From Acidobacteriota bacterium (lineage in GTDB: Bacteria; Acidobacteriota; Terriglobia; Acidiferrales; UBA7541): 64,000 nt of DNA. Location of the stretch: contig JABCZN010000005.1 in assembly GCA_013289665.1 (NCBI GenBank), forward strand, positions 1 through 64,000. Direction: 5' to 3'. Below the pieces are notes generated by a model. It was given only the letters and a program-made list of their open reading frames with translations. It did no database searches and had not been told where the DNA came from. The position numbers were made by a program, and so were the translations under genes. Positions 8,431 to 16,514 of this stretch are shown here, one piece after another. Every line of letters starts with the position of its first letter. Within the stretch, counting starts at the first letter, position 1.

Positions 8431-9234
8431 ATGTCGGCTGTCCCAAATTCTCCGCACTCCATCCGCGTCCTCATCACCGGCGGTAGCCGCGGCATCGGCC
8501 TCGAAGTCGCCCGCGATCTCGCCGCTTCCGGCCATCAACTCTGGCTGGCCGCCACCACCGAAAAAGTCCGCGAAGCGGCCGCCAGGCTCGGCCCCGCGCA
8601 TCGCGCATCGCGCGTCGATGTCGCCGACCCGAACTCCGTCGCTTCCCTGTTCGCTGAAATCCGCAGCGAATGGCAGGGACCTGACGCCGTCATCCACTCC
8701 GCCGCCGAACTCGGCCAAACTGGCAATTTCTGGCAACTCGACCCCGAAAAATTCGCCCACACCCTCCGCGTCAATTCGGCCGGCGCCTTCTTCATCGCAA
8801 AAGCCTTCGTCCAGTCCTGGCTCGACACCGCTCCAAAACACAGGCTCCATCGCGGCAAAATCGTTTTCTTCGCCGGCGGCGGCGCCGGCTACGGCTACCC
8901 GCAATTCCTGCCCTACGGCACTTCGAAAGCCGCCGCCGCCCGCATGTGCGAAACCATGTCCATGGAACTCGACGCCGCCCAAATCCCCGTCGACGTCAAC
9001 ATCATCGCGCCCGGCGCCAACGACACCTCCATGCTCGCCGCCGTTCGTGCCGCCGGGGGAGAAGTCCGCACCGTCGTTCCCTTCTCAAAACCCATCGCCC
9101 TCTGCCGCTGGCTCCTCAGCTCCAACTCCGACGGCATCTCCGGCCGCTTCCTCCACGTCAACGATCCCTACCCAACGCTTTCGCCAACTTCTCTCCGCGC
9201 GGAAGCTCTCAAACTGAGGCGCATCGACCTATGA
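8431..9234 (+). CDS. SDR family oxidoreductase
   Basis: A classical short-chain dehydrogenase of 267 aa. The Rossmann motif TGGSRGIG is at about 16-23, HSAAELG stands in place of the usual NNAG, the active-site Tyr-x-x-x-Lys is YGTSK (about 153-157), and NIIAPGANDT follows. NAD(P) specificity is not evident. Its TGA overlaps the next ATG (ATGA at 9231-9234), so it is translationally coupled to a Gfo/Idh oxidoreductase. Such a pair opposite a heptose operon suggests modification of a sugar or its nucleotide form. This is inference, since neither substrate can be read from the sequence. The pair runs opposite to its neighbours. Confidence 0.85.
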   Translation: MSAVPNSPHSIRVLITGGSRGIGLEVARDLAASGHQLWLAATTEKVREAAARLGPAHRASRVDVADPNSVASLFAEIRSEWQGPDAVIHSAAELGQTGNFWQLDPEKFAHTLRVNSAGAFFIAKAFVQSWLDTAPKHRLHRGKIVFFAGGGAGYGYPQFLPYGTSKAAAARMCETMSMELDAAQIPVDVNIIAPGANDTSMLAAVRAAGGEVRTVVPFSKPIALCRWLLSSNSDGISGRFLHVNDPYPTLSPTSLRAEALKLRRIDL

Positions 9235-10220
9235 AACTTCTTGTCGTCGGCTCCGGCCTGATTGGCGCGCAGCGCATCCAGGTCCTCACCAAGCTCCCGG
9301 CTGTTTCTGAAATCTCCGTCTTTGATCCCAAAATCCCCGAAGGCACAAAACTCTCCGCAAAAGCCACCGCCGTAAGCGAAATCACGGCCTTCGCCAAAAA
9401 ATACGGCGCGGCCGTTGTAGCCACTCCTCACGACACCGCTGTCGAAAGCCTTCCAAAAATCTTCCCGCTCGCTCCTTGCGTGCTCGTAGAAAAACCGCTC
9501 GGCCGGACTGGCGCCGAAACAGAAAATCTCATCGCCAGTGCCAAAAAATCCAACAGCCGAGTTTTCGTTGGCCTCAACTATCGCTTCCTGAAAAATGTCC
9601 AGCACCTCCAGAAACTTCTCGCCTCCGGCGAATACGGCCGGGTCCTCGGCGTCGATGCCGTCCTTTCGCACGGCGCGCAACCCGGTTACGAAAAAAGCTG
9701 GAAGACCGACCCCATACGCTGCGGCGGCGGTGTCTGCATCGATCCCGGCATCCACCTCTTCGATCTTTTTCAATGGATGTTCGGCGGCGCGGAACTCGCC
9801 GCCGGCCATCTCAGCCGCCAGTTCTGGCAAATCCAAGTCGAGGATCACGCCAGCCTCGTCCTCACTCTCCCCGGCGGCGCTCCCGCCAGCGTTAATCTCT
9901 CGCTCTCCAGTTGGCAGTCCCGCATGGAAATCACCGTCGAAACCGAAAAGGCGCAGTTCCTCCTGCGCGGCCGCGGCAAATTTTACGGCGCGCAGCGCCT
10001 GACCATCGCGACCAAATGGCCCTGGCTGCAACCCGCTGAGCCCCGCGAATCCTTGTTTGACTATGGAATGGAAGATGTCTCCCTCGAGCAAGAGACCGGG
10101 GACTTTATCACCGCCTCGACAAACCCAAACGCCACTCTGACAATCGCCACGGCCGCCGACGCCCTTCAATCCATGCGCATCGTCGACGCCTGCTACACCA
10201 AACTGACTAAGACTTACTAG
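9231..10220 (+). CDS. Gfo/Idh/MocA family oxidoreductase
   Basis: 329 aa, starting at the ATG of the ATGA overlap with the SDR; sequence before that ATG has no homology-like content. The N-terminal Rossmann fold begins VVGSGLIGAQR (about 5-15), and the conserved VEKPLG motif (about 86-91) carries the family lysine. The C-terminal beta-sheet domain contains GGGVCIDPGIHLFDLFQWMFGG, with the conserved Asp-x-x-x-His. Members use NAD(P) to oxidise or reduce sugars, inositols and nucleotide sugars. Its stop lies inside the 3' end of the converging transaldolase gene (14-nt overlap). With the SDR it probably forms a two-step oxidation/reduction module. Confidence 0.85.
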   Translation: MKLLVVGSGLIGAQRIQVLTKLPAVSEISVFDPKIPEGTKLSAKATAVSEITAFAKKYGAAVVATPHDTAVESLPKIFPLAPCVLVEKPLGRTGAETENLIASAKKSNSRVFVGLNYRFLKNVQHLQKLLASGEYGRVLGVDAVLSHGAQPGYEKSWKTDPIRCGGGVCIDPGIHLFDLFQWMFGGAELAAGHLSRQFWQIQVEDHASLVLTLPGGAPASVNLSLSSWQSRMEITVETEKAQFLLRGRGKFYGAQRLTIATKWPWLQPAEPRESLFDYGMEDVSLEQETGDFITASTNPNATLTIATAADALQSMRIVDACYTKLTKTY

Positions 10221-10965
10221 ATTTTGCGCCACGCGCGGCCGCCGTCACATCCAGCGTATAGCCCGCCTTCTCTGCATCGCCATGAAACATCTTCACCGTA
10301 TCCAGCGAAAACTCCCCGAGATCTTTTCCCACCAGCTTCAGCTTCGCCAAAATATCGTTCGTCACCGTAATAATGTGGCACCCAATCTCATCCGCCTGAA
10401 AAATGTTCAGCAACTCCCGCGGACTCGCCCAGATCAATTCCGCCTTCGGATTCCCGCGCAAAATCTCCACCGCCTCGCGCATCATCGGCAACGGATCGCG
10501 TCCCGTGTCAGCTACGCGCCCCGCAAACACCGAAACATTCGAAGCCGCCCCACCGTCGAGCGCCTTCCCCACGTCTCTCACCTGTTCGAGCGTCATCATC
10601 GCCGTCACATTCACCTGGATTCCCTCATGGCTCAACCGCCGGATCAGCCCGTACATCGGCTCCCGCTTCGTGTTGGTCACCGGAATCTTCACGTAAACGT
10701 TCTTCGCCCAGCCAGCGATATGCTTTGCCTGTGCCTCCATCGTCTCTTCATCGTCCGCGAACACTTCAAACGACACCGGCTGCGTCTTGATGTGCTGCAA
10801 CACTTCCGCCGCGAACTCCGCGTAATCCCCAACGCCCGCCTTGCGCATGAGCGTCGGATTCGTCGTAAACCCCTTGATATACGGCAGCCGGCTCAGCTCG
10901 AGAATCCCTGCCAAATCCGCGCCATCGCCAAAAATTTTCACCTTCAATTCGGATACCGCCTTCAT
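10207..10965 (-). CDS. Transaldolase-family enzyme
   Basis: 252 aa, small TalC/fructose-6-phosphate-aldolase-type transaldolase. Visible features are KIFGDGADL, GFTTNPTLMRKAG (phosphate/sugar site), SFEVFADD, the Schiff-base lysine region NVYVKIPVTN, NVTAMMTLEQV and VSVFAGRVADTGRDP. The ATG at 10965 overlaps the TGA of the upstream phosphatase gene (ATGA at 10962-10965). The gene closes an overlapping operon whose other members make GDP-heptose from sedoheptulose-7-phosphate. A transaldolase moves dihydroxyacetone units between sugar phosphates, so it could supply or adjust the sedoheptulose-7-phosphate pool for that pathway. That dedicated role is inference; a housekeeping pentose-phosphate role is the alternative. 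Confidence 0.85.
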   Translation of the reverse strand: MKAVSELKVKIFGDGADLAGILELSRLPYIKGFTTNPTLMRKAGVGDYAEFAAEVLQHIKTQPVSFEVFADDEETMEAQAKHIAGWAKNVYVKIPVTNTKREPMYGLIRRLSHEGIQVNVTAMMTLEQVRDVGKALDGGAASNVSVFAGRVADTGRDPLPMMREAVEILRGNPKAELIWASPRELLNIFQADEIGCHIITVTNDILAKLKLVGKDLGEFSLDTVKMFHGDAEKAGYTLDVTAAARGAKSSKS

Positions 10966-11513
10966 TGCGCCACTCCCTTGCGGCAAGCCTGCAAAATCCA
11001 GCCCGCCCCTTCCTTCAACGAGCCTACCCGCGCGTCGGCTGGCCGCGCGGGCTGTTGCTCTCCGTACCCGCCATCAATAAAAATGGTGCGGCATCCCGCG
11101 TTCTGCCCTGCTTCCACATCCCGCCAGCGGTCACCCACCATAAAACTCTCGGTCAAGTCCACGTTGTGCTTTCGCGCGCCTTCCAGAATCATCCCCGGTT
11201 TCGGTTTCCGGCAATCGCAATGATCCAAGTCCTGATGGAAACAGACAAAGACATCATCCACGGGCAACTCCGACGCCAGCTTCCTGTTTATCTGCTCCAC
11301 CGCCGACCGCGTCGTAATTCCCTTCGCCACGTCCGGCTGGTTCGTCACCACCAGCAGCAAAAATCCATGCGCCTTCAATTCCCTCAGCGCTGCCTTCGCA
11401 TCGGGCGCCAGCACCAGCTCCGTTGCGTTCGCCGGCGGATAGGGCGTTCCATTCCGCACCACCGCCTGGTTCAGCACGCCATCGCGATCGAGAAATACAG
11501 CCTTGCGCTTCAC
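10962..11513 (-). CDS. gmhB: D-glycero-D-manno-heptose-1,7-bisphosphate 7-phosphatase (GmhB-like)
   Basis: A HAD-superfamily phosphatase of 183 aa. The catalytic aspartates are in FLDRDG (D9, D11), and the GmhB zinc site is complete (C91, H93, C99, C101 in CFHQDLDHCDC), followed by RKPKPGM and the Mg-binding VGDRWRDVEAG. It removes the 7-phosphate from heptose bisphosphate in the cytosol. The GTG start at 11513 is supported by a GTGA overlap with the gmhA stop; starting further upstream would read through the gmhA gene. The histidinol-phosphatase family is the main alternative, but the operon partners favour heptose. Confidence 0.88.
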   Translation of the reverse strand: MKRKAVFLDRDGVLNQAVVRNGTPYPPANATELVLAPDAKAALRELKAHGFLLLVVTNQPDVAKGITTRSAVEQINRKLASELPVDDVFVCFHQDLDHCDCRKPKPGMILEGARKHNVDLTESFMVGDRWRDVEAGQNAGCRTIFIDGGYGEQQPARPADARVGSLKEGAGWILQACRKGVAQ

Positions 11514-12127
11514 TGCGTCCCCGCCGTGGACTCCCATTTCGTCTGCTCCACCTTCACCGCCGGGTGCGAAACCAGCAGGTGCCACACCACCGCCTGAAAC
11601 GCTTCCGAGTGCGGCGTCACATGCACCGGATTCACCACCGGAATCAAAACGCACACGTCTGCCACTCTGGCTGTGTAGCCGCCGTCTCTCCCGACCACCC
11701 CGATAATCTTCGAGCCCACCGCTTTCGCCAGCTTCAGCGCCGCCACCAGATTCGGGCTGACGTTGCGCTCCACGTCGCCGCCGCCCACCGAAAACACCAA
11801 TACCGCGTCATGCGCCTGCAACTTGCTCGTTTTCAGCCAAGCTTCGAAAATCGTTGCCCAGCCCTCATCATTGGTCCGGGCAGTCAGTTCCGACACATTA
11901 TCGGTCGGCGCATACGCCTCAATCCCCGCAATCTTCCGGAAATCATTTACTGCGTGCGACGCATTCGCCGCGCTTCCGCCCACGCCCAGAATAAACAGCC
12001 GGCCGCCCGATGCCCGCAACTCCCCGATCATCCTTGCTGCTTTCTCCAAGCTCGCGCGATCTAGCCGCGCCACAATCTCCGCCGCCTCTGCCAAAAACTT
12101 GTCTGCAAATGTCTGTTCTGCGCTCAT
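11510..12127 (-). CDS. gmhA: Sedoheptulose-7-phosphate isomerase (GmhA-like)
   Basis: 205 aa with a single SIS (sugar isomerase) domain: RLFILGVGGSAANASHAVNDFRK (about 43-65) and VFSVGGGDVERNVSPNL (about 109-125), followed by IGVVGRDGG. GmhA converts sedoheptulose-7-phosphate to D-glycero-D-manno-heptose-7-phosphate, the first committed step of heptose synthesis, in the cytosol. The usual GNGGSA and SxSGxSxN signatures appear here as GVGGSA and SVGGGDVERN, so the phosphate loop deviates from the enterobacterial form. Translation is coupled to gmhB by a 4-nt overlap. The ribosome-binding site lies in a dispersed CGCGGAGA element just upstream. Confidence 0.87.
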   Translation of the reverse strand: MSAEQTFADKFLAEAAEIVARLDRASLEKAARMIGELRASGGRLFILGVGGSAANASHAVNDFRKIAGIEAYAPTDNVSELTARTNDEGWATIFEAWLKTSKLQAHDAVLVFSVGGGDVERNVSPNLVAALKLAKAVGSKIIGVVGRDGGYTARVADVCVLIPVVNPVHVTPHSEAFQAVVWHLLVSHPAVKVEQTKWESTAGTQ

Positions 12128-12190
12128 TCTCCGCGATTCTCCGCGCTCGGCGCTTACCCCGACCCGGACGGGGCGCCTCTGCGTTATCTT
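12119..12190 (-). repeat. Dispersed AACRCAGAG element (copy C)
   Basis: On the minus strand it begins GATAACGCAGAGGCG at the end of hddC, is interrupted by a C/G-rich insert (CCCCGTCCGGGTCGGGG), and ends GAGCGCGGAGAATCGCGGAG directly before the gmhA ATG. The GGAG units supply the only Shine-Dalgarno-like sequence available to gmhA. Confidence 0.6.
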
Positions 12191-12909
12191 TTTTCTTCTG
12201 CAACCGTCCGAATTCCCTCTGAACCAATAAATTGCGCCGTCTCTTCCAGCCCCGCGGGCGATCCAATCTCATAGAATCTCTGCTTCATTTCCATTCCCGC
12301 AAGCTCTCCATCGGCCAGAACTTCCCGATACAACTCCGCTAGATCAAATGCCTTGTCCGCCGGCACACGCTCAAACGCCTTTGCCGTGAACCCGCCCAAT
12401 CCATAGTCGATAAATTTCATCCGCGGCGTCCGCTCCTTCTTGTTGTACGCCCGAATAACCCCATCCTCAAACTCCACGTTGCTCCTATCCCACTGCCCTT
12501 CGTTTCGAAACACCGTCATCAACGCCTGCTTCCCCGACGCTTCAAACTCACGCGCCACGTTCGCATAATCGCACCGCAGATAGGAATCGCCATACAAGGT
12601 CAAAAACGCCTTCCCCAGTGCCGGCAACGCCCGTTTCAACGCGCCCGCCGTCCCGAGCAGCGCCGGCCCGTCAAACGAATAGTGTGCATCCAACCCAAAT
12701 GAGTGGCCATTCTTCACCACATCACGAACCATCTCGCCCAGAAACCCAACGCACAAAACCACCCGGCTGACACCAGACGCCTTCAGCAGCCGCAACTGGT
12801 GCACGATGAACGGCTCGCCATTCACCTCCAGAAGCGACTTCGGAATCTTCTCCGTCGCCGGCCGCAGCCGCGTCGCCAATCCCCCCGCAAGTATCGCCAC
12901 CGGCAGCAC
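12184..12909 (-). CDS. hddC: Sugar-1-phosphate nucleotidyltransferase (HddC-like)
   Basis: 241 aa nucleotidyltransferase. The nucleotide-binding LAGGLATRLRPATEKIPKSLLEV (about 7-29) has the G-G-x-x-x-R-L-x-P-x-T...PKxL pattern. GDSYLRCDY carries the metal-binding Asp, and GTAGALKRA binds the substrate. With hddA, gmhA and gmhB alongside, the best assignment is D-glycero-alpha-D-manno-heptose-1-phosphate guanylyltransferase, making GDP-heptose. On sequence alone, GTP versus other NTP use cannot be told. It starts at GTG (12909), with GGAGGA about 10 nt upstream contributed by the repeat element between hddA and hddC. Confidence 0.83.
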   Translation of the reverse strand: MLPVAILAGGLATRLRPATEKIPKSLLEVNGEPFIVHQLRLLKASGVSRVVLCVGFLGEMVRDVVKNGHSFGLDAHYSFDGPALLGTAGALKRALPALGKAFLTLYGDSYLRCDYANVAREFEASGKQALMTVFRNEGQWDRSNVEFEDGVIRAYNKKERTPRMKFIDYGLGGFTAKAFERVPADKAFDLAELYREVLADGELAGMEMKQRFYEIGSPAGLEETAQFIGSEGIRTVAEEKR

Positions 12910-12955
12910 TTCTTTTCTTCCTCCGCGCTCCTCTGCGTCTCTGCGTTATCTTTCT
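12910..12955 (-). repeat. Dispersed AACRCAGAG element (copy D), supplies hddC RBS
   Basis: On the minus strand this is the cleanest copy: GATAACGCAGAGACGCAGAG then GAGCGCGGAGGAAGAAAAG, ending two bases before the GTG start of hddC. The GGAGGA inside it is an excellent ribosome-binding site. Confidence 0.65.
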
Positions 12956-12964
12956 CGCCCTCTT

Positions 12965-13948
12965 CTAGGAATGCACCACAACCGAGGTCCCGCCAAAATC
13001 AAATCCCAGCCGCACTTCGCGCAACCCCGCTCCCCGCATGGCTTCCCGCACCCGAGTCTTCTGTTCCGTATAGAAAAGCAGGAATCCCCCGCCGCCCGCG
13101 CCCACAATCTTGCCCCCCAGGGCCCCATTCTTCCGCGCCAGCTCGTACAGCTCGTCAATCGGCCCGTTGCTCATCCCCGGCGACCGCTTCTTCTTGTGCT
13201 CCCAATGCACCGCCATCAACTCCGCAAACTTCCGCAAATCGCCTTTCACCAGCGCGGCGCGGCTCTCGATCCCGAGCTGTTTCGTGAAATGCAAATTCGC
13301 AAGCATCTCCCCCGCATTTTCCTTGCTCTTGCTATCCTGGTCCCGCAAAATCTCCGAAGCCGACCGCGCCGTCCCTGAAAAAAACAGCAACAGATTGTCT
13401 TCCAGATTCGCCAACGCCTCCGGCGGCAGAGTCAACGGCAGAACATTCACTCCCCCATCCGGCTTAAACTCAAAACTGGTAATCCCGCCAAACGCCGCAA
13501 TGTACTGATCCTGCTTCCCCACCGGCTCTTTCAAGATTTCGATCTCGATGTGGCAAGCCTCTTCGGCCAGTTCCTGCGGCGACACAAACCGCCTCTGCAG
13601 CGTATGCAACGCGCTCAACAGGGCTGTTGTGAAGCTTCCCGACGATCCCAAGCCCGTCCCCGCTGGAATATCCGACAAGCTCACAATCTCCAGGTACGGC
13701 CCGGTCACGCCGGTCAGCTTCATGGCCTCGCGGATGATCGGGTGATGAATTTCCTCCACCCGTTCGACATCTTCCATCTTCGAGTATTTCAGGTGAATCC
13801 GCGGCCAGAATCCGTCGCTGATCGTGATGTAGACATAGCGCGTAATCGCCGCCGACACCACAAATCCCGTATGTTTGGTGTAATACGACGGCAAATCCGT
13901 GCCGCCTCCGCCGAGCGAAATCCGCATCGGGCTGCGCACAATGATCAC
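12965..13948 (-). CDS. hddA: GHMP kinase, D-glycero-D-manno-heptose-7-phosphate kinase (HddA-like)
   Basis: 327 aa GHMP-family kinase. It has the N-terminal RSPMRISLGGGGTDLPSYY (about 5-23) typical of HddA and fucokinase-like enzymes, the ATP-binding PAGTGLGSSGSFT (about 96-108), and C-terminal KIVGAGGGGFLLFY. It phosphorylates the anomeric position of heptose-7-phosphate to the alpha-1,7-bisphosphate, the step that commits heptose to the GDP branch rather than the ADP branch. It starts at GTG (13948) with GGGAGCC about 6 nt upstream. It is the first gene of the overlapping heptose operon. Confidence 0.87.
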   Translation of the reverse strand: MIIVRSPMRISLGGGGTDLPSYYTKHTGFVVSAAITRYVYITISDGFWPRIHLKYSKMEDVERVEEIHHPIIREAMKLTGVTGPYLEIVSLSDIPAGTGLGSSGSFTTALLSALHTLQRRFVSPQELAEEACHIEIEILKEPVGKQDQYIAAFGGITSFEFKPDGGVNVLPLTLPPEALANLEDNLLLFFSGTARSASEILRDQDSKSKENAGEMLANLHFTKQLGIESRAALVKGDLRKFAELMAVHWEHKKKRSPGMSNGPIDELYELARKNGALGGKIVGAGGGGFLLFYTEQKTRVREAMRGAGLREVRLGFDFGGTSVVVHS

Positions 13949-14262
13949 GCTCAGGCTCCCTTGTCCCTCTTCTTGCGATCAAGCAAAAGCTGCACTCCGG
14001 ATTCCCACGCGTCGGGTCACTCGGGAATTGCCCCAATTCCCCCGGCATTGCGCCGCACTCCCATAACTGCAAGGCGAGATTCTGAATCCAAGAATACCAC
14101 GCCTCCTCAGCCTCTTCTCCGCGTATCTCAGCGAACTCTGCGTCTCAGAGTCCAATTTTTCCTGCTCTTCTCAGTCGTCCCGGCAAGCGCGCATGCTAAA
14201 CTACTATTTTGCTTACGGGACGTTTTCGCGTCCGTAACCCCTCTCTGAGGTTTTCGTTCGGA
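13949..14262. promoter_or_regulatory. Divergent spacer hddA / ArnT-like, with element copy E
   Basis: No gene is visible. At about 14110-14155 the minus strand reads GAGACGCAGAG...GATACGCGGAGAAG, a fifth copy of the dispersed element, here at the promoter side of the heptose operon rather than between its genes. A minus-strand TATTCT near 14098 could be a -10 box, but I cannot find a convincing -35. Transcription of both flanking genes must start in this interval. Confidence 0.45.
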
Positions 14263-16065
14263 ATGTTTCGCACCGTCGGACAACGCACCTGGCCCTCGCT
14301 CGTCATCCTCCTTCTCCTCTGGCTCGCCGTCTATGGCCCCGGTCTTTTCACCCCTCCCCTTCAGGACGATGTCGACGCTTCCCACGCCGACGCCGGCCGC
14401 GAAATCCTCGTCCGCCACGACTGGGTCACTCTTCACGAAAACAGCATCCGCTACCTTGAAAAAGCCCCGCTTCCCTATTGGGGCGTCGCCCTCGGCCTCA
14501 AGCTCTTCGGTGTCCACACCTGGAGCGCCCGCCTCTCTCTCCATCTGAGCGTCCTCGCCCTGGCCTTCTTTCTCTATTTCTTCGGCCGCCGCTTCCTGAC
14601 GCCGCAATCCGGCTTCTGGGCGGCTGTAGTTTTCCTCGCCTCCTGCGGCCCCTATCTCTTCACGCGCATCCTCATTCCCGACGTCACCGTCGGCCTCTGG
14701 ATTGGCATCGCCCTCTATCTCTTCCTCGATGGCTGGCAATCTGAAAAGCCGGCGCTACTTTCCTGCTGGGGCGTCGCCGCGGTCGTCGCTCTCTGCGTTT
14801 TGACCAAAGGACTCATCGGCGTCGTCTTCCCCTGCGGCATCATCTTCCTCTTCCTGCTTCTCGCGCGCGACCTCCGCCACCTGCTGAAGATGCATCTCCT
14901 CTCGAGCTCCCTCGTTTTTCTCCTCGTCGCTGCTCCCTGGCACATCCTTGCCGCTCACCAGAATCCCCCCGCCGGCCAGGCCAAGGGCTTCCTCTGGTTT
15001 TACTTCGTCAACGAACAGTTCCTCCGCTACCTCGGCAAGCGCTATCCCGTCGATTACGACACCTTTCCCCTTTATCTTTTCTATGGCCTGATTTTTCTCT
15101 GGCTCCTGCCCTGGAGCTCTTTCCTTCCGCAGGCGCTCGCCCAGATTCGCCTCCGCTTGCCGCGCGTCGCCGGTGTTCGCCGTTCAACAGAAGCCGCCCT
15201 GCTGCTCCTCGTCTGCTGGCCCGCCGTCGTCCTTCTCTTCTTCAGCTTTTCGACGCGCCAGGAATACTATCTCGCTCCCGGCCTCCCCGGCCTCGCGCTG
15301 CTGATCGGCCACTGGATGGCTCAGGAGGCCGAAGCCCCCATCGGCTCACCCATGGCCCGCTCCGGCCGCCGCTCCGCCACAGTTCTTCTCGTCGCGGGCC
15401 TCTTCATCGCCGCAATCACCGGCACGCTCGCTATCACCTCGCACACCCCCGCCCCGAATCTCGAACTCTTCGACCTGCTTAAGAAAAATCCGAATCTCTA
15501 CGCCCTCTCCCTCGGCCACATGCTCGATCTCAGCGGCGAAGCCATGGGATTTTTCCGCGGCCCGCTCATCGGCACCGCGTTTGCCTTCCTCTCCGGCACG
15601 TTTCTCAATTGGTTCCTCCGCCGCCGCGGCAGAGTGCAGGCCGCCAACTGGGCGCTCGCCGCCATGATGCTCGTCTTCATCGAGTGTGCCCACATCTCAC
15701 TCGGTGTCTTTTATCCGATCCTCGGCTCCCAGCAATTTGCCGTCGCCCTGAAGGCGCGCCTCCAACCCGGCGACAAGATCTTCATGGACGGCGAATACGC
15801 CAACGCCTCCTCGGTCCGCTTCTACACCGGGCAGCAAATCTACGTTCTCAACGGCCGCGTCAACGGTCTTTGGTACGGCTCCCTCTTCCCCGACTCTCCG
15901 CCCATCTTCTCCGACGACGCCCAATTCGCCCAACTCTGGGCCGGCCCCACGCGCATCTACCTGATCACTCGCGACGAAAATAAAAAAGCCACCCTGGCCA
16001 GCGCGGCCCCCGTCTATGTCCTGACCAAATCCGCCGACCGCTATATCCTCTCCAACCGCCCGTAG
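14263..16065 (+). CDS. ArnT-like GT-C glycosyltransferase (GT83, PMT-type)
   Basis: About 600 aa polytopic membrane protein of the family that transfers sugars from polyprenyl-phosphate donors to lipid A or similar acceptors on the periplasmic side. After the first helix, the first loop carries PPLQDDVDASHADAGREI, with the acidic residues expected at the GT-C catalytic site. YLEKAPLPYWGVALGLKLFG follows, as in ArnT. Ten or more hydrophobic helices are readable to about residue 470, then a C-terminal soluble domain (KIFMDGEYANASSVRFYTG). The ATG at 14263 is used because TGAGG precedes it; an upstream TTG gives only a non-hydrophobic extension. Next to it, on the other strand, is a pair of small EamA proteins of ArnE/ArnF size. 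Confidence 0.83.
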   Translation: MFRTVGQRTWPSLVILLLLWLAVYGPGLFTPPLQDDVDASHADAGREILVRHDWVTLHENSIRYLEKAPLPYWGVALGLKLFGVHTWSARLSLHLSVLALAFFLYFFGRRFLTPQSGFWAAVVFLASCGPYLFTRILIPDVTVGLWIGIALYLFLDGWQSEKPALLSCWGVAAVVALCVLTKGLIGVVFPCGIIFLFLLLARDLRHLLKMHLLSSSLVFLLVAAPWHILAAHQNPPAGQAKGFLWFYFVNEQFLRYLGKRYPVDYDTFPLYLFYGLIFLWLLPWSSFLPQALAQIRLRLPRVAGVRRSTEAALLLLVCWPAVVLLFFSFSTRQEYYLAPGLPGLALLIGHWMAQEAEAPIGSPMARSGRRSATVLLVAGLFIAAITGTLAITSHTPAPNLELFDLLKKNPNLYALSLGHMLDLSGEAMGFFRGPLIGTAFAFLSGTFLNWFLRRRGRVQAANWALAAMMLVFIECAHISLGVFYPILGSQQFAVALKARLQPGDKIFMDGEYANASSVRFYTGQQIYVLNGRVNGLWYGSLFPDSPPIFSDDAQFAQLWAGPTRIYLITRDENKKATLASAAPVYVLTKSADRYILSNRP

Positions 16066-16133
16066 TTATACCCGCTCTTTTTCAGAACTTTTCGAAAACT
16101 GCGGGGAGGGAGGAGCAATCAGACGATAACGAT

Positions 16134-16514
16134 TCAAACCTTGCCGGTAAGCAAGACCACGGTCACGCCCGCCGACACCAGAATCACGCCCAGCCATCGC
16201 TTGAACGACACATCTTCCTTCAACAGGTACTTCGCGCCAAACGTGCCCACAATATAGTTCGAAGCCGAAGCCGGTATCACCACGCTCACTGGCGCCCAGG
16301 AAAACAGAATCAGCAGCGAATAAAACGACGCCGCGAGCAGCGGCAACGCCACCCACAGCCAGCTGTTCCGCGCCGCCGCCCAGATAAATCGCAGCAGTGC
16401 CATCGGCCGGAAGCTCTCCGGCTCGCCAACCTGCTTCACGCCGTAGGACATCGCCAGCTCGCCGCCCGTGTTGCACAGCACGAAAAAGATCAGCATCAGG
16501 ATCACCCGGGTCAT
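16134..16514 (-). CDS. Small EamA/SMR-type membrane protein (ArnF/ArnE-sized)
   Basis: 126 aa with four hydrophobic helices (about 3-20, 45-65, 72-92, 103-123). The last half matches the EamA/SMR pattern: APVSVVIPASASNYIVGTFGAKYLLKEDVSFKRWLGVILVSAGV. Proteins of this size work as dimers; ArnE and ArnF form a heterodimer that flips undecaprenyl-phosphate-aminoarabinose. Its ATG overlaps the stop of the upstream EamA gene (ATGA), which fits a heterodimer. It is the last gene of an operon led by an HpnJ-like enzyme. A flippase role for a glycosylated lipid is inference. Confidence 0.8.
   Translation of the reverse strand: MTRVILMLIFFVLCNTGGELAMSYGVKQVGEPESFRPMALLRFIWAAARNSWLWVALPLLAASFYSLLILFSWAPVSVVIPASASNYIVGTFGAKYLLKEDVSFKRWLGVILVSAGVTVVLLTGKV

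Noticed and set aside
8138..9217. 359-codon + frame over the SDR gene
   Set aside because: Extremely Pro/Ser/Arg-rich and without motifs; the SDR frame has Rossmann and YxxxK motifs.
8946..9230. Upstream extension of the Gfo/Idh gene
   Set aside because: The extension is Arg-rich antifold sequence overlapping the SDR; the ATGA overlap at 9231 is a natural start.
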